Part shown: positions 1 to 8,703 of the stretch, piece by piece
Layout: every line of letters starts with the position of its first letter
How positions within the stretch are numbered: the first letter of the stretch is position 1
NCBI GenBank assembly: GCA_965237575.1
Contig: CBDEGI010000002.1
Span: forward strand, 124,001-188,000
Length of the DNA stretch: 64,000 nt
Direction of reading: 5' to 3'
Origin: JAKZVK01 sp965237575
Lineage (GTDB): Bacteria > Acidobacteriota > Terriglobia > Bryobacterales > UBA6623
Notes under the pieces: generated by a model
Told to the model about the DNA's origin: nothing
Databases searched by the model: none
The model's input: the letters and a program-made list of their open reading frames with translations, nothing else
Program-made: the position numbers and the translations under genes

Positions 1-1738
1 CCTCTGCCCGCAACTCGTCAAACCTGGGATCCAAACGAACCGAGGTCAGCCTGGGGGTCCGGTCGAGATAGGCCTTCTCCAGCCATTCCAGCGCGTCCTC
101 CTTTTTGCCGAGGCCCGCATAACCTACGGCAATGTCGATTGGGGGGATGTAGCGCTCCACGGACGTTTCCTTCAACTGATCCAATAGATCGGCAGCCTCA
201 TCAGTTGATCCACGGAGCGCATACCCGTGGGCGAGCGAACCTAGAACCACAGGAATGGGTCCGGCCGAAGCCTTGGCGCTTTCGAACGAATCAATGGCCT
301 CATCGAACTGGGACTTCTGCTCGTAGGCCCACCCCATCACGAGGTGCGCCAAATAGAAATCGGAATCTAGTTCCAGCGCCTCGCTAGCCTGATCGATGGC
401 CTCATCAAAGCGACGCCCCATATGCAAGGCCCAGCCGAGACATGTCGTGTGGAACGCCGACAGAGGATCCAGATCCCGCGCCTGTCGTAATTGATCGATG
501 GACTCTTCCGCTCGTCCCAAGGGAAACAGAAGCACGATGCCGTACGATGCATGGGTAATCGCGTCGGCCGGGTTGAGTTCGATAGCCCGCCGGAATCCCT
601 GCTCCGCCCCAGGCCAATCTTCCCATGTGTGCCCCAGGACGCCTGCCAGCACGCGATGCGCCGCGCCAAACGTATCATCGATCTCAACCGCCTTGGTCGC
701 AGCGACCTTTGCTTTCTGCATGGCCTCTCGAGCCGGTAAGGCGCCCCACCAGCCCTGCAGGCGGTAGCAGTCGGAGATTCCGACGTAGGCGGGAGCAAAG
801 TTCGGGTCTTTGGTAATTGCTTGTTCGAAGTTTTGAACGGCCCTATTCATGTCCTCCGTGGTTTGCTTATGCCATCGGTGGAGACCCTTGAGGTACAAAT
901 CATAGGCTTCGAGATTATCCGTATGTTTACTCACCAACGGCCGCTCTGCCGGGCCGATCAGGCGGATGCTCAAAGCCCTAACGATCGATTGAGCGATCTC
1001 CTCTTGCATCGCGAAGACGTCCTTTAGCTCTCGGTCGTAGCGTTGGGACCAGACATGGTATCCGCTGGGCGTGTTAATGAGTTGAGCGGTGATCCTCAGT
1101 TGGTCGCCGGCTTTCCGAACCGACCCTTCGACGACGGTCCTCACATTGAGCTCTTCACCAATCTTGCGGATGTCGCGATGCTGCCCCTTGAACGCGAATG
1201 CCGAGGTTCGCGCGACGACGCGCAATCCATCCACCTGCGTCAATGCGTTGATCAATTCCTCCGTGATTCCGTCGCAGAAGTATTCCTGCTCGTCCTCCGA
1301 ACTGAAGTTCTCGAACGGCAGCACCGCGATGGCCTTCTCCTCAAGCCCGGCGGACGAGACGGAGGCCCCTGAAGCCATCGGGGCCGACATCGAGCTCGAC
1401 TGCTTCTCTACCGGTGCGATGAAGCGATAGCCCCGTCGCGGTACTGTCTCCACGAAGCGAGGGTTTTCCGCCGAGTCGCCCAGCGCTTCCCGCAGCTTGC
1501 CCACCGCGGTATTCAGGCTTCCGTCGAAGTCGACGAACGTATCCGACGACCAAAGCCGCTCGCGCAACGCCTCCCTGGTAATCAACTCCCCTGGATGCTC
1601 CAGCAGGGCGGAGAGCATCTGGAACGGCTTTTCCTGCAGCCTGATCCTGACGCCCTTCTTGCGCAGTTCACCGGCGCGCAAGTCAACCTCGAACGACCCG
1701 AACCGGGCGACCCGCGTTGCCGGATGAGTGTCACTCAT
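1..1738 (-). CDS. CadC-like winged-helix regulator with TolB-N and TPR domains (3' end outside window)
   Basis: The frame is open from the ATG at 1738 to the window edge, about 579 codons with no stop. Residues about 5-105 form an OmpR/CadC-type winged helix (FGSFEVDLRAGEL near the start, then VDFDGSLNTAVGKLREALGD and VPRRGYRF). A TolB-N/FlgO-like domain follows from about residue 125 (AVLPFENFSS, DGITEELINAL, VVEGSVRK). The rest is a TPR array (YLKGLHRWHK, NFEQAITKDPNFAPAYVG). No membrane segment is visible before the TolB-N domain, unlike classical CadC. Such proteins are common in Acidobacteriota as one-component regulators. It is divergent from the YHS-gene cluster and may regulate it, which is inference. 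Family assignment is firm; the target is unknown. Confidence 0.88.
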   Translation of the reverse strand, partial: MSDTHPATRVARFGSFEVDLRAGELRKKGVRIRLQEKPFQMLSALLEHPGELITREALRERLWSSDTFVDFDGSLNTAVGKLREALGDSAENPRFVETVPRRGYRFIAPVEKQSSSMSAPMASGASVSSAGLEEKAIAVLPFENFSSEDEQEYFCDGITEELINALTQVDGLRVVARTSAFAFKGQHRDIRKIGEELNVRTVVEGSVRKAGDQLRITAQLINTPSGYHVWSQRYDRELKDVFAMQEEIAQSIVRALSIRLIGPAERPLVSKHTDNLEAYDLYLKGLHRWHKQTTEDMNRAVQNFEQAITKDPNFAPAYVGISDCYRLQGWWGALPAREAMQKAKVAATKAVEIDDTFGAAHRVLAGVLGHTWEDWPGAEQGFRRAIELNPADAITHASYGIVLLFPLGRAEESIDQLRQARDLDPLSAFHTTCLGWALHMGRRFDEAIDQASEALELDSDFYLAHLVMGWAYEQKSQFDEAIDSFESAKASAGPIPVVLGSLAHGYALRGSTDEAADLLDQLKETSVERYIPPIDIAVGYAGLGKKEDALEWLEKAYLDRTPRLTSVRLDPRFDELRAE

Positions 1739-1842
1739 GGAGAAGCTCAGCCTTGAAGTCTAGCACCGAGCGGGCGTTTGCCACCTAGGGCCACTCCATC
1801 GCTTGAGATGTTCGCGTAAGTCTTTCTATTTCTGCCGAGTAG

Positions 1843-1857
1843 CCCGTGAGACACGGG
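1843..1857. promoter_or_regulatory. Operator-like palindrome between the CadC-like regulator and the YHS gene
   Basis: CCCGTG-AGA-CACGGG is a perfect 6+3+6 inverted repeat in the divergent intergenic region, about 105 bp upstream of the regulator start and 150 bp upstream of the original YHS start. It could bind the regulator or another dimeric factor. Function is inferred from symmetry and position only. Confidence 0.3.
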
Positions 1858-2015
1858 TGACTCGCAGATAGGCTGCTGTCTATGGACCGTGCGGCGTTTC
1901 GATGCGATTCTCTCCATGACCGGTAACGATGAAGCCCATTAAAAACATCGACTCAGTCACTTCATCCGAACCGCCAATCCAAATCTCAGACAACGAGGAA
2001 AAGACAATGACCCAT

Positions 2016-2291
2016 AGTGGGGTATCCATTTGACTCAGGTGACCACAACATACTGTGGTTGGCCATTGGCGGCCCCCGGAAAGGCTTGCCGATAGCACCA
2101 CGTTTCCAAGCCTGCGATGGCCATGGCGCGTGCGTAATCCTTGATCGGCCCGAAACGCAGCCTCGTGGCCCAATTGCCTGCAGACCGGCGTCTGGCGCCC
2201 CAGGGTGCATTCTGGGTGCAGTGTGCTGGCGTCCATGGATCGACCAAACCACAACGCCTAGGGGCTACCTGAGTCAAGTGGATACCCCATT
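2016..2291. mobile_element. 276-bp MITE, copy 1
   Basis: The terminal inverted repeats are GGGGTATCCATTTGACTCAG on the left and the complement of GGGGTATCCACTTGACTCAG on the right. The 8-bp direct repeat TGACCCAT flanks it at 2008-2015 and 2292-2299. It has no transposase. The ends resemble those of the IS1595-like element at 25694-27021, and 8-bp duplications fit that family, so that transposase is the likely mobiliser. It separates the YHS gene from its ribosome site and ATG. Confidence 0.85.
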
Positions 2292-2707
2292 TGACCCATT
2301 ACAGAACGAACACACGCAAGTCCACCATCGCCCATTGGGGGCTGGTCGCCGCCCTTGCTTTGACGCTCGCGGGTTCTCTGCCGCTGGGCGCCGTCCACGT
2401 GAACGCCAGTACTGGCATGACGCTCGCCGGAGCGCCGCTCGCCATCCACGGCTACGACGCCGTGGCCTACTTCGACGACGGGGCAGCTCGCATTGGCAAG
2501 GCAGCTCATACCGCAACCCACGGCAACACGGCATACCGTTTCGTCAGCGAAGCCAACAAGAAGAAGTTTGAAAGCAATCCAGCACGGTACGCCCCACAGT
2601 ACGGCGGGTACTGCGCGTTTGGCGTCGCTGTCGGCGCGAAGTTCGATGGTGACCCTACCCTGTTCCGGATTGTGGACGACAAGCTGTACCTCAACCTGAA
2701 TCCGGAC

Positions 2708-2983
2708 AAGTGGGGTATCCATTTGACTCAGGTGACCACAACATACTGTGGTTGGCCATTGGCGGCCCCCGGAAAGGCTTGCCGATAGCACCACGTTTCC
2801 AAGCCTGCGATGGCCATGGCGCGTGCGTAATCCTTGATCGGCCCGAAACGCAGCCTCGTGGCCCAATTGCCTGCAGACCGGCGTCTGGCGCCCCAGGGTG
2901 CATTCTGGGTGCAGTGTGCTGGCGTCCATGGATCGACCAAACCACAACGCCTAGGGGCTACCTGAGTCAAGTGGATACCCCAT
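2708..2983. mobile_element. 276-bp MITE, copy 2
   Basis: Same orientation as copy 1 and identical to it as far as can be read. It is flanked by ATCCGGAC at 2700-2707 and 2984-2991; the match extends one base, so the boundary is ambiguous by 1 bp. Joining the flanks restores the YHS frame (LNLNPD followed by IQATW), which proves that this is an insertion. Confidence 0.87.
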
Positions 2984-3154
2984 ATCCGGACATTCAAGCC
3001 ACTTGGCAGAAAGACATCGCGGGTAACATCGTCAAGGCCGATGGGAACTGGACGCAGATCCGAGACAAAGCGCCCTCGGAGCTGAAGTAAGGGGGTCGGA
3101 CTTGATAGCGTTGCCCCCTAACGCAAAACCATAGCAACTCGAAGGGAGAACAAA

Positions 3155-3526
3155 ATGACGCATTCGAAAACAGCAAGCCAGATCTTCGGGGTGGCCTTTA
3201 TCGCGGCCGGAATCCTAGGATTCATCCCCAACCCGATCGTGTCTCCCGATGGCATCTTCGCCGTGGACACGATGCACAATCTTCTCCACATCCTGGTCGG
3301 GGTCGGCTTCTTGGCCGGCGCGGCTATGGGAGCGCCGCTTCGCACGATCCAGGTGCTGGCGGCGGCGGGCGTGGTGCTAGCGATTCTCGGCTTCTTGACC
3401 ACTGGAGACATGTTGCTCGGCATCGTCCACATTAATCACGCCGACCGTTGGCTGCACGCGGGACTGGCAGCGGCGATTGTCGCCTTGTGGGCTGGGTTGT
3501 CCCGGTTGGAGCGCCAGGCGGCCTGA
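3155..3526 (+). CDS. DUF4383-family membrane protein
   Basis: This 123-residue protein has about four hydrophobic helices: residues about 8-26 (QIFGVAFIAAGILGFIP), 45-62 (HNLLHILVGVGFLAGAA), 67-86 and 98-116. The pattern, including the internal MHNLLH...G motif between helices 1 and 2, matches the DUF4383 family of small integral membrane proteins of unknown function. A GAAGGGAGAA ribosome site precedes the ATG. It lies 64 bp after the broken YHS gene and upstream of the NTF2-like and SDR genes, apparently a cluster of small accessory genes. Such sets are often regulated together with SDR enzymes in Proteobacteria and Acidobacteria, but no shared role is established here. Confidence 0.75.
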   Translation: MTHSKTASQIFGVAFIAAGILGFIPNPIVSPDGIFAVDTMHNLLHILVGVGFLAGAAMGAPLRTIQVLAAAGVVLAILGFLTTGDMLLGIVHINHADRWLHAGLAAAIVALWAGLSRLERQAA

Positions 3527-3551
3527 CCATCGGCGCTCCCGCTTCGATCAC

Positions 3552-3568
3552 TACCGAATTGTTCGGTA
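3552..3568. promoter_or_regulatory. TetR-type operator-like palindrome
   Basis: TACCGAATTGTTCGGTA is a perfect 7+3+7 inverted repeat, 110 bp upstream of the NTF2-like gene. Spacing and sequence resemble operators of TetR-family repressors that control SDR/efflux cassettes. No TetR gene lies in the window nearby, so the regulator would act from elsewhere. This assignment is inference. Confidence 0.45.
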
Positions 3569-3600
3569 TACCAGCAGCCAGGTCTTAAAGAGAAACAGTC

Positions 3601-3672
3601 ATGAGTCTGCCAAAACAAGATGGCGAATGGCTGATCGCCAACAAAATGAATACGACACTAAGAAAGGAGTGA
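3601..3672 (+). pseudogene. Remnant 3' end of an NTF2-like gene (or tiny leader ORF)
   Basis: A 23-codon ORF reads MSLPKQDGEWLIANKM and a short basic tail. The segment DGEWLIANK closely resembles DGEWKIMNK, the C-terminal strand of the intact NTF2-like protein just downstream. The simplest reading is the 3' stub of a deleted paralogue. It ends 5 bp before the next gene, its TGA lying beside that gene's AAAGGAG site, so translational coupling is also possible. Confidence 0.5.
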
Positions 3673-3677
3673 GACCC

Positions 3678-4052
3678 ATGAGTAATACACCTACAAACGT
3701 AAGCGAGTACGACCTGATCGCTAAGACCGTCCAGCACTACATCGATGGCGGCAGATCCGGCAAAGGCGACGACATGAAGCCCGCCTTCCACGAGGACGCG
3801 ACGATCTTCGGTTATGCCGGTGCCGACTTGTTCGCCGGCCCTATCCAGCGGCTTTTTGACTGGGTTGACGAGAACGATCCAGCGACGGGGCTCCAAGCAC
3901 GGATCGCCAGCATCGACCTCATTAACACGGTCGCCACCGTGCGGCTTGAACTCGACAACTGGACCGGCAGCCGGTACACCGACTTGTTCACGTTGCTCAG
4001 AGTCGACGGGGAGTGGAAGATCATGAACAAGGTCTTCCATCTGCACGCCTAA
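3678..4052 (+). CDS. NTF2-like / putative lumazine-binding family protein
   Basis: This 124-residue cytoplasmic protein has the cone-shaped NTF2 fold pattern. An N-terminal helix (YDLIAKTVQHYIDGGRSGKG) is followed by FHEDATIFGY, then long beta-strands (ATVRLELDNWTGSRYTDLFT) and the closing strand DGEWKIMNKVFHLH. It best matches the SnoaL-like/Lumazine_bd_2 group often found next to short-chain dehydrogenases. The ATG at 3678 has AAAGGAG about 8 bases upstream. It is 103 bp upstream of the SDR gene in the same direction, probably one transcript. Substrate is unknown; the fold call is confident. Confidence 0.78.
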   Translation: MSNTPTNVSEYDLIAKTVQHYIDGGRSGKGDDMKPAFHEDATIFGYAGADLFAGPIQRLFDWVDENDPATGLQARIASIDLINTVATVRLELDNWTGSRYTDLFTLLRVDGEWKIMNKVFHLHA

Positions 4053-4155
4053 CGGAGCAGCATGCACCTCTGGCGCCTCAGCCCGGGACAACAACTCGCG
4101 GCCGAGCGCCAGGGTGAACCCAGCACTACGACAACTGATCCTAAGGAGACTACCC

Positions 4156-5037
4156 ATGACCAAGACTATTCTCATCACCGGCGCATCGACAGGCTTTGGC
4201 CGCGATACCGCCGAAACGCTTGCCCGCGCGGGCCACACGGTGTTTGCCTCGATGCGTGATCCGGAGGCCAAAAACCGTGCCCATGCGGATGCACTCCGAG
4301 GCCAGAACATCGAAGTCCTCGAGTTGGATGTCACCGATTCCCAATCCGTTGATCGTGCTGTCGCCGCCGTTGTGGCCAAGGCAGGTCGCATCGACGTTCT
4401 GATCAACAACGCCGGTGTTCTAACAGCAGGCGTATCCGAAGCGGTCACAGCGGAGCAAGCGACCGCGCTGTTCGACGTCAACGTCATCGGAGTACATCGG
4501 GTGACCCGCGCGGTGCTGCCACAACTCCGCCACCAACATGACGGCCTGATCATCAACATCAGCTCCGTTCTGGGGCGTGTCACCTTCCCCTTCGTAGGGC
4601 TTTATGGTGCGAGCAAGTTCGCGGTCGAGGCTCTGACCGATAGCTACCGCTACGAGGTCTCGCAGCTTGGAATCGACGTCGTTCTCGTGCAACCCAGCGC
4701 CTATCCCACACAGTTTTATGCCAAATCGACTCAGCCGGCAGACATGCGCCGGGTCGAGGAATACGGCGCCGTGGGGGAGATCCCTGGAGCCATATTTCAG
4801 AATCTGGCCAACATGCTGTCGGGGTCTGACGCACCGGACGCTCACGACATCGCCGAAGCGATCGCCAACCTGATCGTCACCCCTAAGGGCGCTCGACCAA
4901 CTCGCACGGTCGTGGGCGCCAGCTATGGCGCGGATGCTGTGAACGACGCGACGGAACCAGTGCAAGCGGGCACGGTCGAGGCACTCGGCCTGAGCCATCT
5001 TGCGACGGGACCGACGGCGCTCCCGAAGAGTGCATGA
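4156..5037 (+). CDS. SDR-family NAD(P)-dependent oxidoreductase
   Basis: A 293-residue classical short-chain dehydrogenase, expected to oxidise or reduce a carbonyl/alcohol with NAD(P)(H) in the cytoplasm. Visible motifs are the cofactor loop TGASTGFG near residue 10, LDVTD near 58, the NNAG structural motif (LINNAGVL), the catalytic Ser in NISSVLG, and the catalytic pair in YGASK. ATG 4156 is preceded by AAGGAG; an upstream in-frame ATG at 4114 is less likely. The length and the long C-terminal loop containing a Met-rich segment fit the group of SDRs close to DltE/retinol-type enzymes. It ends the small-protein cluster. The substrate cannot be read from sequence. Confidence 0.88.
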   Translation: MTKTILITGASTGFGRDTAETLARAGHTVFASMRDPEAKNRAHADALRGQNIEVLELDVTDSQSVDRAVAAVVAKAGRIDVLINNAGVLTAGVSEAVTAEQATALFDVNVIGVHRVTRAVLPQLRHQHDGLIINISSVLGRVTFPFVGLYGASKFAVEALTDSYRYEVSQLGIDVVLVQPSAYPTQFYAKSTQPADMRRVEEYGAVGEIPGAIFQNLANMLSGSDAPDAHDIAEAIANLIVTPKGARPTRTVVGASYGADAVNDATEPVQAGTVEALGLSHLATGPTALPKSA

Positions 5038-5237
5038 GTGCCGGTGCCTCGTCGGTGTAACGTGCCGGGCCGGCCGCATGTGCCGGTCCGGTGACTCATG
5101 ACGGCCGGGGCACGTCGGCCCTTGGCCACAAACCGGCAGACGGCCACCGCGGTGATTGCGATTGGGGATAACCTAGCCCGGTGTTGAGACGAATCATCCG
5201 TTAAAGATCCGACACACGAACGTGGGAGAACGCAAAG

Positions 5238-6116
5238 GTGGCAACAAACATGGTCATCGATACGATCCGCAACCCAATCGACTCCGGCTACGCGATCGCG
5301 TGCCTGGAGGTTTGGGGTGGCAACAAGGCAACACGGACGAGTGTGTCGCTTCCGGGCCTGGCGGGTTGGGTCTGCTCCGATCCGTTTGAGGGCTCGTCGG
5401 GCGGCGACGTCTACTACCTGTCGGACTGCAATGTTGGCGCCTTGTCGCGTGTCGTGCTGGCCGACGTGAGCGGGCACGGTCCGGCAGTGAGCGACGTGGC
5501 GGCTCGGCTCAAATCGGAGATGTATCGTCAAATCAACACCTGGGACCAGTCGCAGTTTGTTCGCGACCTCGGCGACACGCTTCGTCAGGATAAGCGCAGC
5601 ACGAACTACGCGACAGCCGTCATCCTGAGCTACCTCCCTGCGAAACATCAGTTGACGCTGACCAACGCCGGGCATCCGGAGCCGCTTTGGTATCACGCCG
5701 ACGACGACCGTTGGGAGCTTCTCACCGATGAGGTCGCGGCGACGGCGGGCGAGCTGTCGGGCTTGCCCCTGGGCCTGATTGCGGGCACCAGCTATCGGCA
5801 GAACACCTTCTCGCTTGGCTCCAAGGACATCGTCATTCTGTACACGGACTCGCTCATCGAGAGGCGCGTGCCCGGCGGGGACCCAGTGGGCCGCGAGAGG
5901 CTGTTGGAGGTAGCGCGCCAAGTTCCGACCGACTTTCCGGCGGCCATCGGGGAATCCCTGCTTCGGCATCTGCGGGGCACCGCGGCCAGTTCCACCCGGG
6001 CTGACGACGAGACGATCATTGTTCTGCAGCGTTCGGATGCGGCGGAGTCTTGCGCTGGCACTCGCGGGCCAGATCGTCTCGACCACACCGGCGGAGGGGC
6101 GCGTCTTGGGGCCTAG
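5238..6116 (+). CDS. PP2C-type SpoIIE-like serine/threonine phosphatase
   Basis: A 292-residue soluble phosphatase. Metal-binding motifs of the SpoIIE/RsbU group are present: GGDVYYL near residue 56, LADVSGHG near 74, NAGHPEPL near 140, and YTDSLIERR near 202 (usually YTDGL or YTDGV), with DDETIIVLQ at the end of the core. Such enzymes usually dephosphorylate anti-sigma-factor antagonists in partner-switching stress pathways. No sensor, STAS or anti-sigma gene is adjacent. Translation probably starts at GTG 5238 after GGGAGA; ATG 5250 is an alternative. The tail after residue about 278 is low-complexity and may be extra read-through. It stands alone between the SDR and a Tat-exported protein. 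Confidence 0.85.
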   Translation: MATNMVIDTIRNPIDSGYAIACLEVWGGNKATRTSVSLPGLAGWVCSDPFEGSSGGDVYYLSDCNVGALSRVVLADVSGHGPAVSDVAARLKSEMYRQINTWDQSQFVRDLGDTLRQDKRSTNYATAVILSYLPAKHQLTLTNAGHPEPLWYHADDDRWELLTDEVAATAGELSGLPLGLIAGTSYRQNTFSLGSKDIVILYTDSLIERRVPGGDPVGRERLLEVARQVPTDFPAAIGESLLRHLRGTAASSTRADDETIIVLQRSDAAESCAGTRGPDRLDHTGGGARLGA

Positions 6117-6358
6117 AGATGCCCCCCGACGGTTCGAAGAACGCGACGATCCAGCCTCCGCGGCCGAAGCGGGACGCGAGATTGTGACGGCGCCATTCGG
6201 GCGACGATCCAGAGGCCTTTGCAAGGGTAGCTCAGATACCTGGCGAGAACAACCGATCCGTTGAGCAAAGATTTGTTTCCTCAGAGGCGACCTCTGCCTG
6301 ACGGACACACGCGGCCCCAACATGCCAAGATACGGATGCTTCATCCCGACCGCCCGTT

Positions 6359-8542
6359 ATGTCCAAGCCCCTGGACCGCCGCCAGCTCCTGCGCTCCGCC
6401 CTCGCCGCCGCAAGCGGAGGCCTCACCCTCTCAGAGCGTGCATCCGCCGCTGGCCTCCGCAAGCTCGTCCTCATCGAACGATCCAGAATCTCCGGCAAGA
6501 GACACTACGGCATCCCGATCCTCATCAAACTCACCGATCCCGAACTCCGCGCCGTCGAGCAGGGTGGGCAGGTCGCGTCACCCGCTGGCGATACGCTCTT
6601 CTTCACTGCCGGCGATAGCAAAACGGACCTATCGCATGAGATCCGCGAATACCAACCCGATAGAGGACACCTTGAAGCGTGGGTCCGCATCCCCGAACTC
6701 CACTCCAACACGGACACGCAAATCTATCTGCAACAACGGTCGTCGCCGCAGGGCACCGACGCGCAATCTGTCTGGGACCGCCATTACAAGCTCGTCGTCC
6801 ATCTCCCGGAAGGCCGAGGCCCCGTCGCCGACTCCTCGACTCAGCGGAACGCTGTCACGCGACGGGAGCAGGAAGCTAGCCCCTACTTCGTCGTCGGCCA
6901 CTCCAACACGCTCTCATTCGCACATGAACTGACCGTCGAAGCCTGGATCAACGCCCGCGGGCCCTCTACGGACGGAATCCAAGCTCTCGTTTCCCAATGG
7001 AACTTCCAAGAATCGTTCGGGAAGTTCGAGGGCTATGACGCCGGCAACACATCGGGGCTCGTCACTAAGGGCTTCTTCGGCGCCGTTTTCGACGGACGCC
7101 ACGTCTACTTCGCGCCGCAACACGACGGCGTTGCACGCCACGGCAAGGTGCTGCGTTACGACACACACCAACCGTTCAAGTCCTCAGAAGGCTGGGAAGC
7201 CTACGACGCAAGCCGCACCTCAGACCTCGACACCCGCGGCTACTACGGCGCGGTGTTTGACGGACACCACGTCTACTTCATCCCGCGCACCGACGGCAAA
7301 ACCTATCACACCCGCTTCCTTCGTTACGATACGCGGGCGGGCTTCACCGATCTCAGCGCGTGGCAGGCCTACGACATCGGCTACACGCACTCGTACCAGT
7401 CCGCGGCTTTCGACGGACGCTACATTTACTTCACGCCCGGCTACGACGACGGCGGCGGCAGCGCCAAGGTGCTGCGGTACGACACGCACGGCAGTTTCAC
7501 CGACGCCGGCAGCTACACACGTTACGACGCCGGCAACACGTCCGGGCTCAAGTCGGTGAACTATGACGGCGCGGCATTCGACGGACGCTACGTATACTTC
7601 GCGCCGCTCAATGCCGACGGCATCGTCTTGCGGCTCGACACGAAGAGTCCGTTCAAGAGCCGCGCCTCCTGGACTGCCGTCGATGTGCCCGCACTCTCCG
7701 GCCACAAGATGCACATGTGCGTCGGCGCGGTCTTCGACGGACATTACATCTACTACGTCCCCTACGCGCACAGCGTCGTCGTTCGCCATGACACACGCGG
7801 TGACTTCACCTCGGCCACAAGCTGGTCGTCGTTCGAAGCTGCGGGCACGTCAGGCCTTACCGCTCGCGGGTACGACGGCGGCATCTTCGACGGACGCTAC
7901 GTCTACTTCCTACCCTTCTGGCAGGGCGGCGATGCAAAGACAGGCTTCCACGGCGAGCTGCTGCGCTACGACACGCAACGTCCCTTCGAAATCCGCTCGG
8001 CCTGGAGCGCCGTCGATGCGGGACACACGGATGGCCTCGCCACCGTCGGCTTCAACGGAGGAGCGTTCGACGGACGCTACCTTTACGGCGCCCCCTGGCG
8101 TGAAGGCACGCCCGAAGACGGCAAGATCGTCAGCCACGGCCGTGTGCTTCGGTATGACACGACGGGCGACCGCGCCGCCTTCAGCCTGCGTTACGCCGGC
8201 TACGGTCACAACGGAGGACTCTGCGCTGCGCAACCCGGCCCGACGTTCATCCTCAACACGGATCGTGGCACTTGCGTAGCCCGAGCCAACAAGATCCTAC
8301 CCCGGGGGCGCCACCACTTGGCGGGCATCTATGACGGCCACCGCATTCGCCTTTACATCGACGGCTCACTCGCCGCCGAACACGCCTGCTCAGGCAAGCC
8401 GCAGGTCAGCGACGCCGACATCGCCATCGGGCGCCTGCTCGACGGCCTCGGTCACTTCGACGGCGAGATCACCGAAGTCCGTGTCTCCGACATCGCCCGC
8501 AGTGGCGACTGGCTCCGCACGCAGTACAATACCGACCGCTGA
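6359..8542 (+). CDS. Tat-exported protein: DUF2341, then a LamG domain with an inserted seven-repeat propeller
   Basis: A 727-residue protein. The N-terminus DRRQLLRSALAAASGG is twin-Arg-like (only DRRQ precedes the hydrophobic stretch, so Tat use is likely rather than certain). Residues about 35-125 look like DUF2341 (GIPILIKLTDPELR, HLEAWVRIPEL). A concanavalin/LamG fold begins about 183 (LSFAHELTVEAWINA) and resumes about 604-727 (HHLAGIYDGHRIRLYIDG, GEITEVRVSDIARS). Between them lie seven repeats of about 55 residues, each with FDGRYVYF-like and LRYDT-like signatures, so probably a seven-bladed propeller. It is likely cell-surface carbohydrate- or protein-binding. No catalytic motif was recognised. 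Confidence 0.72.
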   Translation: MSKPLDRRQLLRSALAAASGGLTLSERASAAGLRKLVLIERSRISGKRHYGIPILIKLTDPELRAVEQGGQVASPAGDTLFFTAGDSKTDLSHEIREYQPDRGHLEAWVRIPELHSNTDTQIYLQQRSSPQGTDAQSVWDRHYKLVVHLPEGRGPVADSSTQRNAVTRREQEASPYFVVGHSNTLSFAHELTVEAWINARGPSTDGIQALVSQWNFQESFGKFEGYDAGNTSGLVTKGFFGAVFDGRHVYFAPQHDGVARHGKVLRYDTHQPFKSSEGWEAYDASRTSDLDTRGYYGAVFDGHHVYFIPRTDGKTYHTRFLRYDTRAGFTDLSAWQAYDIGYTHSYQSAAFDGRYIYFTPGYDDGGGSAKVLRYDTHGSFTDAGSYTRYDAGNTSGLKSVNYDGAAFDGRYVYFAPLNADGIVLRLDTKSPFKSRASWTAVDVPALSGHKMHMCVGAVFDGHYIYYVPYAHSVVVRHDTRGDFTSATSWSSFEAAGTSGLTARGYDGGIFDGRYVYFLPFWQGGDAKTGFHGELLRYDTQRPFEIRSAWSAVDAGHTDGLATVGFNGGAFDGRYLYGAPWREGTPEDGKIVSHGRVLRYDTTGDRAAFSLRYAGYGHNGGLCAAQPGPTFILNTDRGTCVARANKILPRGRHHLAGIYDGHRIRLYIDGSLAAEHACSGKPQVSDADIAIGRLLDGLGHFDGEITEVRVSDIARSGDWLRTQYNTDR

Positions 8543-8703
8543 CAACAAGGGAAGCCAAAAACAGAAAGGTCCCATGTCCCATACGCAACACGACCTTGCC
8601 TTACTTCTTTTGCCTATGGCTCCCCGCCGCCATCATCTCGCCAACCCTCTTCGCTTCAGAACCTGGATCCCAACCACCTCATCTGGCAGCCAGGGCAGAG
8701 CCG

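Larger units (their letters stand above)
2007..3090 (+). pseudogene. YHS-domain secreted protein, interrupted by two MITE copies
   Basis: Three pieces make one gene. The original ATG is at 2007-2009 behind a GAGGA ribosome site, followed by codons for Thr-His. The body is at 2292-2707: a signal-peptide-like segment (GLVAALALTLAGSLPLGA) and a YHS domain (GYDAVAYFDD, YGGYCAFGVAVG). The tail is at 2984-3090 (IQATWQKDIAGNIVKADGNW). MITE copy 1 sits in the third codon and copy 2 sits 18 codons from the probable C-terminal repeat region. After copy 1 the duplicated target supplies a TTG at 2291 that could restart translation. Read-through into copy 2 replaces the tail with about 26 foreign residues ending at 2788. 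YHS domains are small Cys-containing, often metal-linked modules. The gene is probably non-functional, though a truncated product is possible. Confidence 0.85.

Noticed and set aside
4923..6344. Long minus-strand open frame opposite the phosphatase
   Set aside because: It is a shadow of the plus-strand phosphatase in GC-rich DNA; no family motifs.
7035..8279. Thr/Arg-rich open frames inside the LamG/propeller gene
   Set aside because: They are alternate-frame readings of the repeat, with low complexity composition.
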